NCBI GenBank assembly: GCA_038373865.1
Contig: JAXGGA010001621.1
Location: 1 to 64,000 of the forward strand
From: Uloborus plumipes
Lineage: Eukaryota; Arthropoda; Arachnida; Araneae; Uloboridae
Direction of reading: 5' to 3'
DNA length: 64,000 nt
Shown here: piece by piece, positions 11,265 through 22,345 of the stretch
Numbering within the stretch: the stretch's first letter is position 1
Layout: the number at the start of each line of letters is the position of its first letter
Program-made: the position numbers and the translations under genes
The notes under the pieces: generated by a model
What the model was told of the DNA's origin: nothing
Database searches by the model: none
Seen by the model: the letters and a program-made list of their open reading frames with translations, nothing else

Positions 11265-12378
11265 TGGGTGATTCTACAAATATGAGAATATTTCCAACAT
11301 GTAAGTTTCAAAAAATTAAGTTAAAATTAAAAATCTGAAAAAACCAGCAAAGTACTTTATAAGTTGCATAATTAAAATAGAATATCAGCAGAGCTTAAAT
11401 GTTTGTATTTTATAGGATTTTTGGATTTTTATTTTCTTGAAGGCATATGTGAATGATAAAAAGGACATGTGGATGACACAATGGGTATGTGAATAACACA
11501 AAAAGTATGTGAATAAACACAAACACAATAGGCATATTAATGAATTTTTTCAACCTGTAGACTGTTAGACATAATTTTTAAACATTGTACTGTCATAGTT
11601 TGGCTTTTGATTCATCCACGTGTGTCATATTCGGGCATGTAAATGACATTAGAAAAAAGGGCATGTGAATGACAAAACACAAATAATATGTTCTCAAAAA
11701 GTCATATCTGAATATTTTTCGGCTTAGCTTCGAATAAGATTTAGGATTATTCATCCTCAAAAAAATTTTACATGTACATTTTACTTGCGTTCTGTAGACC
11801 ATGTTAATGACAAAGATGAAAAACACTTGCCTTGAAAGTTGAGTTTAGCTTGCTTTTTATCAAAAAGTAATTGCAGAACAGCAAAATTAATCTTCATCCT
11901 GGAATAACAAAGTTCCATGCTTTATTTTAAGATGTGTTGCCAGATTTTGAAATAAAATATTTCAGAGAAAAATATCTATACATTTCAGACATGTGGATGA
12001 CTGATAATCGCTGGGACAAAGTTTAGATTAACTTTTAGAGATATTATTTTTACTTTATTTTGGTTTTTTTGTGATTTACATCTTGCACACATTCACATTT
12101 ATAATTAAAAAACTCTTGAGAAAAAAATCACTTATCTTTTTTTAATCTATATTCTATTGATTGTGAAAATTGCACCTATGGGACAGGGCATGTGGATGAC
12201 ATTTCAATGCAATATTTTATTTTAAATGAATAATAATTAATTATTGACTTTGTTGATAATCAAAATTTTTGATCAAAATACGCATAAAAAAATTCCCAAA
12301 ATAGTTTTTTATTAAATTAAAAACAAAAAGAGCAATCAGTATGGAGCACAAATTTGCCAATTTTTGTAAAATCACCCA
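11265..12378. mobile_element. TA-flanked TIR element with repeated GCATGTGAATGACA word
   Basis: The ends are inverted: TGGGTGATTCTACAAA at the left, and TGGGTGATTTTACAAA on the opposite strand at the right, each next to TA. About ten degenerate copies of GGCATGTGRATGACA are spread through it in direct orientation. Four are spaced exactly 20 bp apart (starts 11442, 11462, 11482, 11502); others start near 11633, 11659, 11804, 11988 and 12188. Short open frames inside merely read through the words. It has no transposase signature and is probably a non-autonomous relative of the other word-bearing elements in this window. Confidence 0.78.
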
Positions 12379-12380
12379 TA

Positions 12381-13059
12381 TGCATAATTTTTGCTCGAAT
12401 TGAAATTAAAACTATCAAAACTACTGCTCAGGCAATCTAGTGTAATCCAGTTAATTTATAATAGTTTTGCCTCTGAAAAAGCAAAAGATGTTTCTGCTAC
12501 AAGAACATTGAACTTGACGCATCGGACAGTAGGCTAATTTAGTTGTTTCCCACTTTGAAGGAAAATAGGGCTAAAAGTAAAAAATTGTAAGCAGCTAACA
12601 ACTGCCGACTCTGGCTAACAACTTATCTCCAAAAACTAAACTTAATAATAATTATTTAAAACAAAAAAAAAAAAAACGGAATTTGAAGAAATAAAATCAT
12701 TATCAGAAAGCATTTAATGCGGTTGATATTTAAAATTACTTTCCTAAAAAAGTCATATTCCTATATTTTTATGGTTAAAACCTTTAGAAAATAAAGTTTA
12801 TTTCACTTCAAGTCCTTTCCGTCTTTTTTAATGCTTCTTCATCGACATTGTTACTTTTTGTGAAACATATGGTCATAATTTCAAAGTAATGTCATTACAT
12901 TACCGTATAACAGAAATAATAATAAAAGAACAGTTAACTTCATGAGTATTTCAATAAATAATAACTGAATATGACCTAGTCAACATTAGCGAAGATATTT
13001 CTTTTTTTGTTTTTGTTTTACCACTGAACATCGAACCAACCAACCAGTTCGTAATATAT
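12381..13059. other. AT-rich tract, nothing recognised
   Basis: A/T runs and short direct repeats only. Confidence 0.5.
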
Positions 13060-13260
13060 CTTCACCTGATGTAGCCCTTGTGGGATTCCCACCCTACCCA
13101 TAGAATTCTTCTATAAGAAACGTGCCATTAGTTTGGCAATGCTTTTTTCCTCCTGGCTTTGGATCCCCTTTAGAACGCATCGTATTCTCTTGAGCCCCCT
13201 CAGATAGTTACAAATGGGCTTCTAACAAAACTATCATCTCCTCCTCTCCAATCCTTGGCA
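13060..13260 (+). repeat. Old dispersed repeat, copy 3 of 3
   Basis: Shares ACTT/TTCTATAAGAAACGTGCCAT, TAGTTTGGCAAT and the later ACAAAACTATCATCTCC block with the copy at 7885. All three lie within about 5.4 kb in the same orientation. Confidence 0.45.
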
Positions 13261-14610
13261 GGTTTTCATAATATTTCTTACTTTTTTTAAGCTGTATTCT
13301 TCTTGTACAATACATTTGCAAGATATCATAAAGGTTTGATAGCTTGAAAAACCGTGGAAAGAAAAGCACTATTGTTTGTTTTGTTAAATCTAGAGACACC
13401 GAGTATTCTCATTGTTACCACTGAAGCGGTATCAGAATTTACAGAAACATGGAAAGAAAGTACCTGTAGTAGTCACATTGTTACGTTTACAGGTGTTCGT
13501 TGTTATCATAGAAAAGGCTGCGATTTTTGCGGTTGATTATAGTTAAGACTCCTATATTAAATTACTGGGCCAGAAATATATGTGTTTCCAGCATATAATG
13601 AATAAATAAAAAGTTGAACTCCTTTTAACAAATTTAGATGAAAAAAGCTCTCGAAGGAGAACATGAATAGAAAGTATTTTTTTCCCTGATTTCGTTATTT
13701 AAAAGCTATTTTCTGAAGAATTAAATTTTTGTTAACATTAACGACAACGAGAAAAATAATTTTTGTTGCACAGAAGAATTGTGGAGGTTCTGAATATTGT
13801 CTCATTTTCTCAATTCAAGATATAGAAAAAAGCTATGAATTAAAATTCTAATACCATATCTTGAAACCTTAACATTAATACAGGTCAGAGTTAAATATGA
13901 CTGAATGAAAATGAAAATAATTGCTAAAAATGCATATGTGACATACTTTGCGTTCTTAGATGTGCAAGTCAATCAGGTGCTGGAATGTCGATGTTGGAAA
14001 ACAGGAAAGTTGGCTGTTATAAATTGGTTTTCAATCCATAAATAACTAAAAAAAAAAAGAGGGACTATAATTTCCATTATACTAACAAAACAAAATTAAT
14101 GAACTTTATCAATAACACTTTGCATTGTAATAATTATAAAATATATTGAAAATGTACCGCCGAAAATAAAAGAGAGGGATGTGAATTAATGAAATAAATG
14201 GAAAGTTATTAAAATTTTTAAGCATCAAGTCTTTTAAAACCTCAATTATTTGCAGACTGTTTTGGTGATACATTCTAGATCGTATGAAAAACACTAAACA
14301 AAATAACTTACTAGTTTTTTTTTTCTTTTTAAGTCAGGATATTTTTTATAAACTATTCACATCTGAATCATTAGATAAAAAAACAAATAAAATGTAAAAA
14401 CGAAAGCATTTCATTAATAATTTACGATCGTTAAAATGAAACAAACCAACAAGTAAAACCTTCAGGCAAAGCAAAATAAACCGAAGACAAACAATCCATT
14501 TAGAACATAAAACCGAAGACATCGCAGCATCTCCCCGCCTTCTACATCTCTTCCACGAAACGGACATAAATATAGCTATGAATTAAAAGACAGTCAATGA
14601 CACGCGTAGA
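13261..14610. other. AT-rich tract downstream of the 14.7-kb exon
   Basis: No coding sequence is recognised. Frames at 13354-13536, 14109-14294 and 14346-14567 are short and featureless. Confidence 0.5.
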
Positions 14611-14661
14611 CCACTAGACAAGCAGCGTTATGGACGGTTACATCATAAAAATGCAGCTCTG

Positions 14662-14667
14662 TTTATT
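14662..14667 (-). promoter_or_regulatory. AATAAA polyadenylation signal
   Basis: On the minus strand AATAAA lies about 60 bases after the stop codon of the candidate terminal exon at 14729-14834, followed about 15-25 bases later by a T/G-containing stretch. This is the spacing expected for a short 3' untranslated region. Confidence 0.55.
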
Positions 14668-14728
14668 TACGGGCGTGAGGCAAACACGCAAATTGACCCT
14701 TGAAAATTAGAGTACGGGTAGCAGTATT

Positions 14729-14834
14729 TTAATCTCTCCTCTCTTCCTGAATGGTCTCCGTAACTGTAGCTGTTGGATCCGAGTCCAGCCTACGAGGAGC
14801 ATCCATAATATGCCCTTGACTGGATGACGCCGAG
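14729..14834 (-). CDS. Candidate 3'-terminal coding exon of an unidentified host gene
   Basis: On the minus strand a pyrimidine-rich acceptor (CTGCTTCTTTTGACAG) is followed by an open segment of one base plus 34 codons and a TAA stop. The tail reads SASSSQGHIMDAPRRLDSDP then TATVTETIQEERRD. It is serine-, threonine- and acid-rich with RR pairs, like a disordered cytoplasmic C-terminus. Base composition is clearly richer in GC than the flanks. An AATAAA follows at a normal distance. The next upstream exon must lie at higher coordinates and was not found, so the intron is large or the exon is beyond reach. I do not recognise the protein. The reading frame entering the exon is phase 1 if the acceptor is right. 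A chance open frame cannot be excluded, but acceptor, composition, stop and polyA signal agree. Confidence 0.55.
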
Positions 14835-14839
14835 CTGTC

Positions 14840-16119
14840 AAAAGAAGCAGCGGATGTGACACGAGTATTGGGTAATTAAGTAGGCAAATTTGTGGGAATA
14901 AATCTGGGTTGTGTGTGTGTAAGGATTTTATCTTGCATTATTGACGGTTTTCTGCTTCAGTTCCGTGTTTCGGATTTAACAAAATTGTTTTTGGATTCAC
15001 CGAATTCCTTATTTTGCACAGGAGAATCTGTGTTTCTCCAACTTTTACGAAAACTATGATAATTTATTTGATAATGCAGACACACACACACACATAGACA
15101 CATACTATACATACATATACGTATGGGCATATGGGCAATTCTCCGGAAAAGTGTTGTTTTGTATCCAAAATTTTAAGATTTTCATCTTTTCACAACTGGT
15201 GCAATTTGGCCTTTTAGGGAGAACATATATGTATATTTGTAAAACTGAATAAGTTCATAAAATCATCTTTATTTATGAGAGATATCGATATTTTAATGTG
15301 TTGCTTTGACAAAAATCGTCATTATGCATTTTTTAAACATATTTTCTCACATCTTTATTCACGAATCAATCGATTCATTATTACTTCATTAAATGTTTCA
15401 CCAAAACTCAAAGTTAATGTCCTTAAATGCTTTAATTGATGAAATGCTTAAATGTAATGACTTTAAAAAAAATATCATCAACTGATCAGGTCTATCCTTT
15501 TGATTTTTTCCAGGGGGGGGGGGGCAAAGGGTATTATGTACTCAATGTATATTGTGCCAAAAACATTAGCTTTCCCACATTAACATCCCACATTAGCTTT
15601 TAATAAGAAAATTACTGCTATCATATAAATGTCCTTACGCACTTACTTTTCTTTTACATTTCAAAATCTTTTACTTGTTCTCTAATTCCATCGGAAATTT
15701 GCGTTCAAAAATCCTTATGTCGTTAAAATGTAAAGCACATCTGAAACACATCACATTCTGGTTCACATCAATTAATTATTAGCAAATGAATAACCCACAT
15801 GTTCATATCTACCCTCAAGAGGATTTGTGACTGAAATCGTCATCTAAAATACTCTAATAACTTTCAAACACATGAATATTTAAAATAATCGACAAATACC
15901 TAAGCATAAATCCCTTAGAACGTGAACTTTTAAGGCAAATTATCTTTTAAATCAGAGCACGAAATATCAATAGTTTCTTAAGTTTATCAACATCTTACAT
16001 GCTGGTAAACGCTGTAAATTTATGCATTTGTCGTTATTTACAAATATTATATGCAATGCTTCAGTGAACTAGCGATGGATTAGAAATATAGTTTCCTTTC
16101 ACGTGAAATAATAACAAGA
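14840..16119. other. Intron-like AT-rich tract with CA repeat and G-run
   Basis: If the exon at 14729-14834 is real, this is its upstream intron. It holds a CA/CATA microsatellite near 15078-15125 and a G-run near 15513-15524. No exon or element boundary was identified. Confidence 0.5.
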
Positions 16120-16260
16120 CCAGGCAGTAAAACCCGGGTTGTCGAGTAAGACTGATTTTGATGTAAAGGAGTACGGCATTAGTCGAAGTCTCTAAACTTA
16201 AAGGAGTTGAATTCGAAGCAAGAGTCGGTCACATCTTAAACTTCCACAGCCCTGGTAAAA
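16120..16260. repeat. Degenerate GGAGTC-type dispersed repeat, copy 1
   Basis: It reads as loosely repeated GAGTnnG/AGTCGnAGT blocks and ends GAGTCGGTCACATC...CCACAGCCCTGGTA. A second copy at 51920-52145 ends GAGTTGGTCATTTT...CGTGACCCTGCTC. This hexamer-based repeat ending in a CAGCCCTG-like tail is a familiar style in arthropod genomes. The mechanism of spread is unknown. Confidence 0.5.
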
Positions 16261-16353
16261 AAAGAGAGCACTTCAGAGTCGCAAATAAATAAATATGCTG
16301 TCTTGCAACATAATTTTTCCTTTACAATATTAGTATCCTTGTAAACAGCAGTA

Positions 16354-17315
16354 TCTGTGTCATTCCAGCGAAAATAGTACAAATCATGTCTGAAACTATT
16401 TATTTAAGATTATCAATTTAAATAATTTCCACCTACTAATCATGTTTTTACTGAGTTTCCATTTATTTATGTATAATGAAGTGTAAATGGTCAGTACATG
16501 ACTAATTTATGAAAGGATTTTAAATATTTTGATCACTTTGTGTAACACAGTGGACAAATAAACCATTAAAAATATCTTTATAATCACATAGAAAAGTTAG
16601 AATCACAGAACAATCATAAAGTGGAATAAAAAGCCTAAAACTGTAAGTCTGTCTGCAGTTTCAAGAAAAAATCTGTTTTTTTTTTCATCATGAAATCGAC
16701 TGTAACCGAGTGGACATCCAACAGTTCAAATTAACTATCATAATAAGAAAAGAATTTGGCTCACCCTGGTTGTTGATTACATAATTTAATGTAGCAAGCT
16801 AATCACGGAAGTTATGGAGTATCTTTGGTTATACTACCTACATTTTTAAAAAATATAACAGATTGAATGCCATTGTTTATTTTACCTCCAAAAGGTTTGC
16901 AACAGAGTGGACAATTCGAAACATAGAAAATCTAGGGACATGGATAAATAATAGTGTTTTTTGGGGAAAATTTTTTTCGTTTGCGTAATAAACTGCAGAA
17001 ATGGTGTTAGAAGCATCTTTTGTGCAATGCAGTGTAATTTATTTTGTTGTTATATATCAGTTTAATTTAAAATCACATTTAAAATTCTAGCTATTTGAAG
17101 CTGAGACAAGTCATTTTCTTCATCTCCTGACAAAGATAATTTTTTTTGTGTCCTTTCTAAATAGATTAAACCTAATTAATTGATACGTGATGGCACAAAA
17201 TTAAATGGAGAACCAATAAAAAATACACTTAATGGGTGGTAGTAATTAAAATTGATTTTAAAAAATTCTAAAGTCTCGGACAAGATTTGTACCATTTTCG
17301 CTGGAATGACCCATC
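16354..17315. mobile_element. TA-flanked TIR element with GTAACnnAGTGGACAA word
   Basis: TA flanks both ends (16352-16353, 17316-17317). The inverted ends share about 33 bases: GTGTCATTCCAGCGAAAAT at the left, and GGGTCATTCCAGCGAAAAT on the opposite strand at the right, then GTACAAATC and TGTC. Three clear copies of the word occur in direct orientation near 16542, 16701 and 16898. The start (GGGTCATTCCA) resembles that of the element at 11265 (GGGTGATTCTA). No coding sequence was found. Confidence 0.78.
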
Positions 17316-17317
17316 TA

Positions 17318-18805
17318 CACATTTTTCGTTTTCATTCCTCTGAACTTTTGTCATCTATTTTACCCTATTTTTACTGCACAAACTTGCTTATTTGAAAATG
17401 AAATATAAAAGAACGTCAACCTTCAACATTTTACTAGTATTTGTGGGGAATCAAAAACGCGACTAGTCAAATAACTCAAAAATTCATTTTTGTAGATGTT
17501 GTGGATTACCTGCCTACGGCAGTTTAGCGCGGCGGTGTGCTGGATGACGTGAGATAATTTAAATGGTAAACACCATAAGTATAACTCTTAATTTTTTCTA
17601 CTGCTACTTATCCCTATCACAGAAAAATACACCCTTTGTGTCTACAAAAAAATAGCCTTGGAAGCAAAACCGAAATCCTTACTTTCCACGCAGTGAAAGC
17701 TCATCAATGTTGATTTAAATATTTTTACAAATTAAGCTTCCCATTTTTAACTGATAAAGTATTATCTTTCAATTTATTGTGATATTTTTGAACCGAATTT
17801 GTTCAGCACTTCTTACTTACTAAAAAGTACTAAGTGCTTCGAACGATGACGGAAAAATTGGATCCATGCCCGTCGCGTGCAGCAGAAATTATGAAGTCAT
17901 TCAATCACATCACTAAATTTTTATTCGTCTAGAAATAAAATCGGACAAGAGTACTATCAGCCAAGAACATGCGTCTAGCATTACGATGCCCTCCATCATT
18001 ACCTTTTTTTTACAACTCGGATAATGAAGTGGTGACAAAGACAACTTCATTTTTACCCACAACTTTTACTTCAACATATAAAAGAAATCTTGTCATCCGT
18101 CGCTCTACCAGAGCAATAAATACTTTTGGAATCGTCTGACAAAATTATAATCGTACATGTGATTTTACTGCGCCACCAGTGGTAGATGGTGGCATTAAAA
18201 ATGGCTTTATTGCTGCTTAGGAATTGTACAATTTTTTTTCTTAGAAATATGTTTTCTTTCGTTCACGTCGTCCGATCAGACTGGGTAGATGTTTATTGCT
18301 GTGCTTAGGATTTAATGTTTCGTCTCCAGGCAGAAAAGCTATAAACAGACTAGAAGGTACATATAAAAGAAATATTTTTAAATCGATAGATTTTTTTTCC
18401 TTTTTATATTTAAAAAAACGTCTTTAAAAATGAATAAAATTCTAAAAGGTCATTGCAATTCTATTGATTTGGCATATCTGTTTTCAATTATTACAAAATA
18501 TCTTTAGAAAGAAAAAATAAATTTATAATTATTTTTTTATTTAAAAGAAAATTCCATATACGGAGTTCTTTCAAAGATGCAATTTTCATACTTTTTTTTT
18601 GCTAAGTTATTCTTTATATGATTTTTATTTTTATATGATTTTTTATATTATTGTTGAGACAAAATTAAATTATCAGGTAAATCTATAGATAATTATAAGA
18701 AATGTGAACTTTTCTACATGCTTTTTTAAGGATTTCTTATTTAGATTGCGCTTATTAATTAAAAAAAATGTTTTCCTTTTACTTGCTTTTCATCGATGTA
18801 AAAGT
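17318..18805. other. AT-rich tract, no gene seen
   Basis: It contains a small hairpin GCCACCA/TGGTGGC near 18173-18194 and many T runs. A GC-richer stretch near 17505-17560 has no recognisable identity. Confidence 0.5.
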
Positions 18806-18810
18806 AACTA

Positions 18811-18945
18811 GCTGTCGTGGCCGTCACGAAACTTTCTTCTATATCTATCTTATGAATTCCAGTTACAAAATAAAATACGTACTCGCCCGAATAATTGGAA
18901 ACAGCTCCAATTTCCCAATTATCGTAATAACCCTGCAAATGCAGA
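18811..18945 (-). other. Open segment mirrored in the other arm (GYYDNWEIG...)
   Basis: On the minus strand a TTTGCAG acceptor-like sequence is followed by an open segment beginning GYYDNWEIGAVSNYSGEYVF and running into the element tip. The right arm (plus strand, 21283-21411) holds the same segment with T for A at one residue. It could be a host exon fragment captured by the Helitron-like element, since such elements pick up exons. The last 16 or so residues are simply the element terminus, so a functional protein is not supported. Confidence 0.3.
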
Positions 18946-19288
18946 ATCAATGAGCGAAATTGGAAATCATTACAAAAGCCTTATTTAGATTAATTGCAAA
19001 CATTTTATTTGTTAGTAAAAAGAAATTGGCAACAGTTAAAAATTTCAAATCATTGAAAGTTTTCAGCTGTTTTGATAATTAAATAGCGTGAAAGCGATTT
19101 TTTATGAATTAATTTTTCGCATTGTTGACTAAGCGCAAAAATCACCCCACCCTCCCCCCAGGAGCGATTGGCGCCAAAATTTAATCGATGCTTGCTTCCA
19201 TATTGGGTTAGTGTTATTCCAAATTTCATTCAAATCGCAGCAATATTTCTCGAGATACAGTAGGTGCAATGACAAAATAAGCACTTTT

Positions 19289-19735
19289 GATTGCTCCACC
19301 CCCTTTGAGATATTGACACACAAATTGAATCAGCAATTGTACTCAATAGGGTCTACGTATGGACCAATTTCCGTTTGATTCCGCCTGTTACTTCCTGAGA
19401 TATAGCAATCACCCCCGCGCAGAACACGTGCGATTTCTCCATCCCCCTTCAAGATACTGACACACAAATTAAATCAGCACCTGTACTCTATAGGGTCTAC
19501 CTATGGACCAATTTTCGTTTGATTCCGCTTGTTACTTCCTGAGATATAGCAATCACCCCCGCGCAGAACACGTGCGATTGCTCCACCCCCTTTCGAGATA
19601 TTGACACGCAAATTGAATCAGCACCTGTACTTGGTAGGTTCTACCTATGGACCAATTTTCGTTTGATTCCGCCGGTTACTTCCTGAGATATAGTAATCAC
19701 CCACGCGCAGAACACGTGCGATTGCTCCACCCCCC
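19289..19735. repeat. 143-144-bp tandem repeat, three units (left arm)
   Basis: Units start at 19289, 19432 and 19576 and a partial one at 19720. Each has GATTGCTCCACCCCC, then GAnATnnTGACAC, GTCTACnTATGGACCAATTT, TTACTTCCTGAGATATAG and the E-box-containing GAACACGTGC. The array sits inside the palindrome arm. Confidence 0.88.
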
Positions 19736-19854
19736 CTGGAGGAATTCGCTAAACAAAGTCAGGTGCACCAGTTCACATGGTGGTACATATGTGAAAAAAT
19801 TTTTCTTCGATTTCATGCAGTAGTTTTTGCTCTAGCGCGGCCACAAAAACTGGT

Positions 19855-19932
19855 CACACACATACAGACTCACACACACACAGACACACACACACACAGA
19901 GACACACACACACACACAGACACACGGACAGA
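19855..19932. repeat. CA/CAGA microsatellite
   Basis: Imperfect (CA)n with CAGA interruptions inside the left arm. The equivalent spot in the right arm (near 20250) has only a short TGTCTGTGTGTG, so the expansion is recent and specific to one arm. The histidine/threonine open frame across it is an artefact. Confidence 0.85.
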
Positions 19933-20379
19933 CATTTTCCAAAAATGGTCGAAATGGACTCAGCGCACCTCAAAACGTGCAAATCCGTCAAAATTCGACA
20001 TTCGAAAATTTTCACGAAACCAATACTTTCTTCTATATAATAGATATAGAAGAAAGTAATAATTATTTAATAGTGATACAGAAAATATATTCATAAACAA
20101 AATTAATAAAGAAAGTTGTTTGTTACTTTCTTCTACATCTAATATATAGAAGAAAGTATTGGTTTCGTGAAACTTTTCGAATGTCGAATTTTGACGGATT
20201 TTCACGTTTTGAGGTGCGCTGAGTCCATTTCGACCATTTTCGGAGAATATCTGTCTGTGTGTGACCAGTTTTTGTGGCCGCGCTAGAGCAAAAACTACTG
20301 CATGAAATCGAACAAAAACTTTTGCACATATGTACCACCATGTGAACTGGTGCATCTGACTTTTTTTAGCGAATTCCTC

Positions 20380-20975
20380 CAAGGGGGTGGAATAATCGCA
20401 CGTGTTCTGCGCGTGGGTGATTGCTATATCTCAGGAAGTAACCGGCGGAATCAAACGAAAATTGGTCCATAGGTAGACCCTACTGAGTACAGGTGCTGAT
20501 TTAATTTGCGTATCAATATATTGAAGTGGGGTGGAGCAATCGCACGTGTTCTGCGTGGGGGTGATTGCTATATCTCAGGAAATAATCGGCAGAATTAAAC
20601 GAAAATTAGTCCATAGGTAGACGCTACTAAGTACAGGTGCTGATTCAATTTGCGTGTCAATTTCTCGAAGGGGGGTGGAGCAATCGCACGTGTTCTGCGC
20701 GAGGGTGATTGCTGTATCTCATGAAGTAACAAGCGGAATCAAACGAAAATTGGTCCATATGTAGACCCTATAGAGTACAGGTGCTGATTTGATTTGTATG
20801 CCAATATCTCGAAGGGGGTGAAGCAATCGCACGTGTTCTGCGCGGGGGAGATTGCTATAGCTCAGGAAGTAACAAGCGGAATCAAACGAAAATTGGTCCA
20901 TAGGTAGACCCTATTAAGTACAAGTGCTGATTCAATTTGTGTGTCAATATCTCAAAGGGGGGTGGAGCAATCAAA
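20380..20975. repeat. 141-145-bp tandem repeat, four units (right arm)
   Basis: Inverted relative to the left array. Unit junctions (GGGGGTGGAGCAATCGCACG) lie near 20385, 20530, 20672, 20815 and 20956. It has one unit more than the left arm, so the two arms have changed independently by unequal exchange or slippage. Confidence 0.87.
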
Positions 20976-21411
20976 AGTGCTTATTTTGTCATTGCACCTA
21001 CTGTATCTCGAGAAATATTGCTGAGATTTGAATGAAATTTGGAATAACACTAACCCAATATGGAAGCAAGCATCGATTAAATTCAAGCACCAATCGCCCC
21101 AGCGGGAGGGTGGGGTGATTTTTGCGCTTAGTCAACAATGCGAAAAATTAATTCATTAAAAATCGCTTTCACGCTATTAAATTATCAAAACAGCTGAAAA
21201 CTTTCAATGATTCGAAATTTTTAACTGTTGCCAATTTATTTTTACTAACAAATAAAATTTCGCTCATTGATTCTATATTTGCAGGGTTATTACGATAATT
21301 GGGAAATTGGAACTGTCTCCAATTATTCGGGCGAGTACGTATTTTATTTTGTAACTGGAATTCATAAGATAGATATAGAAGAAAGTTTCGTGACGGCCAC
21401 GACAGCTAGTT

Positions 21412-22029
21412 TTAGAGGGGGAGGACTGAAATTACGCGAGAAATACTTTGCTCCAATAGCAGAAAGGTACCATGCCATTGCAATTCACTTCATTTCATTG
21501 CATGTCACTGTCATTGCAATGTCACAGCAATAAACTTTTGCGAAGGATTTTTCGTGTAACTAAGAAAGACGTGATGTAATTTATAATGCAAAATAATTGT
21601 CTGTCATGTATAACATATATTTAAATATTGTCATACCAAATAGGGAAAAAAACTCCCACTATTGCCAGTTAATTTTACACAATTCCCGAGAGAGAATCAT
21701 ATAATAGAGGTTTCTTAGTATATTTTTTGAGGAAAAATTTATTTCTCACCCTCTTTTAATGAATAATTTGTCTACACATTAGAATGAAATTTAACAGTTC
21801 AAGAATGATTAAAAAAAAAAAAAAAAAACACTTCGATTGTCAGCAACATCTTTACTCTATTTCTGAAATAAATGTAACTGCTTTATGCACAACTTTTCTC
21901 ACATTCCAACAATATCTCGCCATTTATCAAAATTTTCCGCCAACCCCGACGCTTTCAACTTCGGTGGCTATTACAACGTATCGTTCCACTAAACAATCCA
22001 GTTTTAAACAAATTAAGACGACAAAGTTA
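21412..22029. other. AT-rich tract with CATTGCAAT repeats
   Basis: Near 21470-21530 there are overlapping CATTGCAATTCA/CATTGCATGTCA/CATTGCAATGTCA words. An A-run lies near 21812-21828. No gene was identified. Confidence 0.5.
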
Positions 22030-22345
22030 TTCGAAGAGAGAGAGAGCCTGCGACTGATATGGTGACTAATGCCTCGCTGTTTCAATCATAGCTCACGACA
22101 ACCATAGGAACGCCATATTCCCGCCCCGAATTTAATGGCCTCTTTCCTGAGATGGCATTTTCACTGCGAAGCGAGAAATCCGGCGGCAATTAGATGGCGA
22201 CGCTTTTCGCGTGCATATTTATGAATGCCCGTGCAAGTATGTGGTGACTTAAGGTAGCCCCAAAATAACTGCAGATGTTCCTAGATGCTTCGTAGTCAAA
22301 TTCCATTCGCCATCGAGTTGGGGTACTGTAGGAGATGTTATGGAA
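22030..22345. other. GC-richer single-copy-looking island, possible conserved non-coding element
   Basis: It stands out in composition and lacks repeat structure. It has homeodomain-like cores (GGCAATTAGATGG), an octamer-like GCATATTTATGAATG, CATTAAATTCGGGGCGGGAA on the minus strand and several GCGAAGCG/CGCG steps. No frame stays open usefully on either strand. The regulatory reading is inference only. Confidence 0.3.

Larger units (their letters stand above)
18806..21411. mobile_element. 2.6-kb palindrome: head-to-head pair of Helitron-like elements
   Basis: The left arm (18806 to about 20058) and right arm (about 20123-21411) are inverted copies, separated by roughly 64 bp. The outer tips both read outward as TCGTGACGGCCACGACAGCT followed by AG. 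That is a 5-bp stem with a 5-base loop, a short spacer and CTAG, then T, which matches a Helitron 3' terminus. The inner ends carry TTCTAYATCTAnTATATAG next to AGAAGAAAGT repeats and could be the 5' ends. The arms differ little at the tips (two changes in about 120 bases near 18900/21320). They differ in tandem-unit number (three left, four right), and only the left arm has an expanded CA tract. No Rep/helicase coding is present, so it is non-autonomous. Confidence 0.72.

Noticed and set aside
11442..11520. CRISPR-like regular repeats
   Set aside because: Units are only 20 bp with no distinct spacers, inside a TIR transposon of a eukaryotic genome.
19763..20059. 98-codon frame rich in His-Thr repeats
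   Set aside because: It is the translation of a CA microsatellite inside the left palindrome arm.
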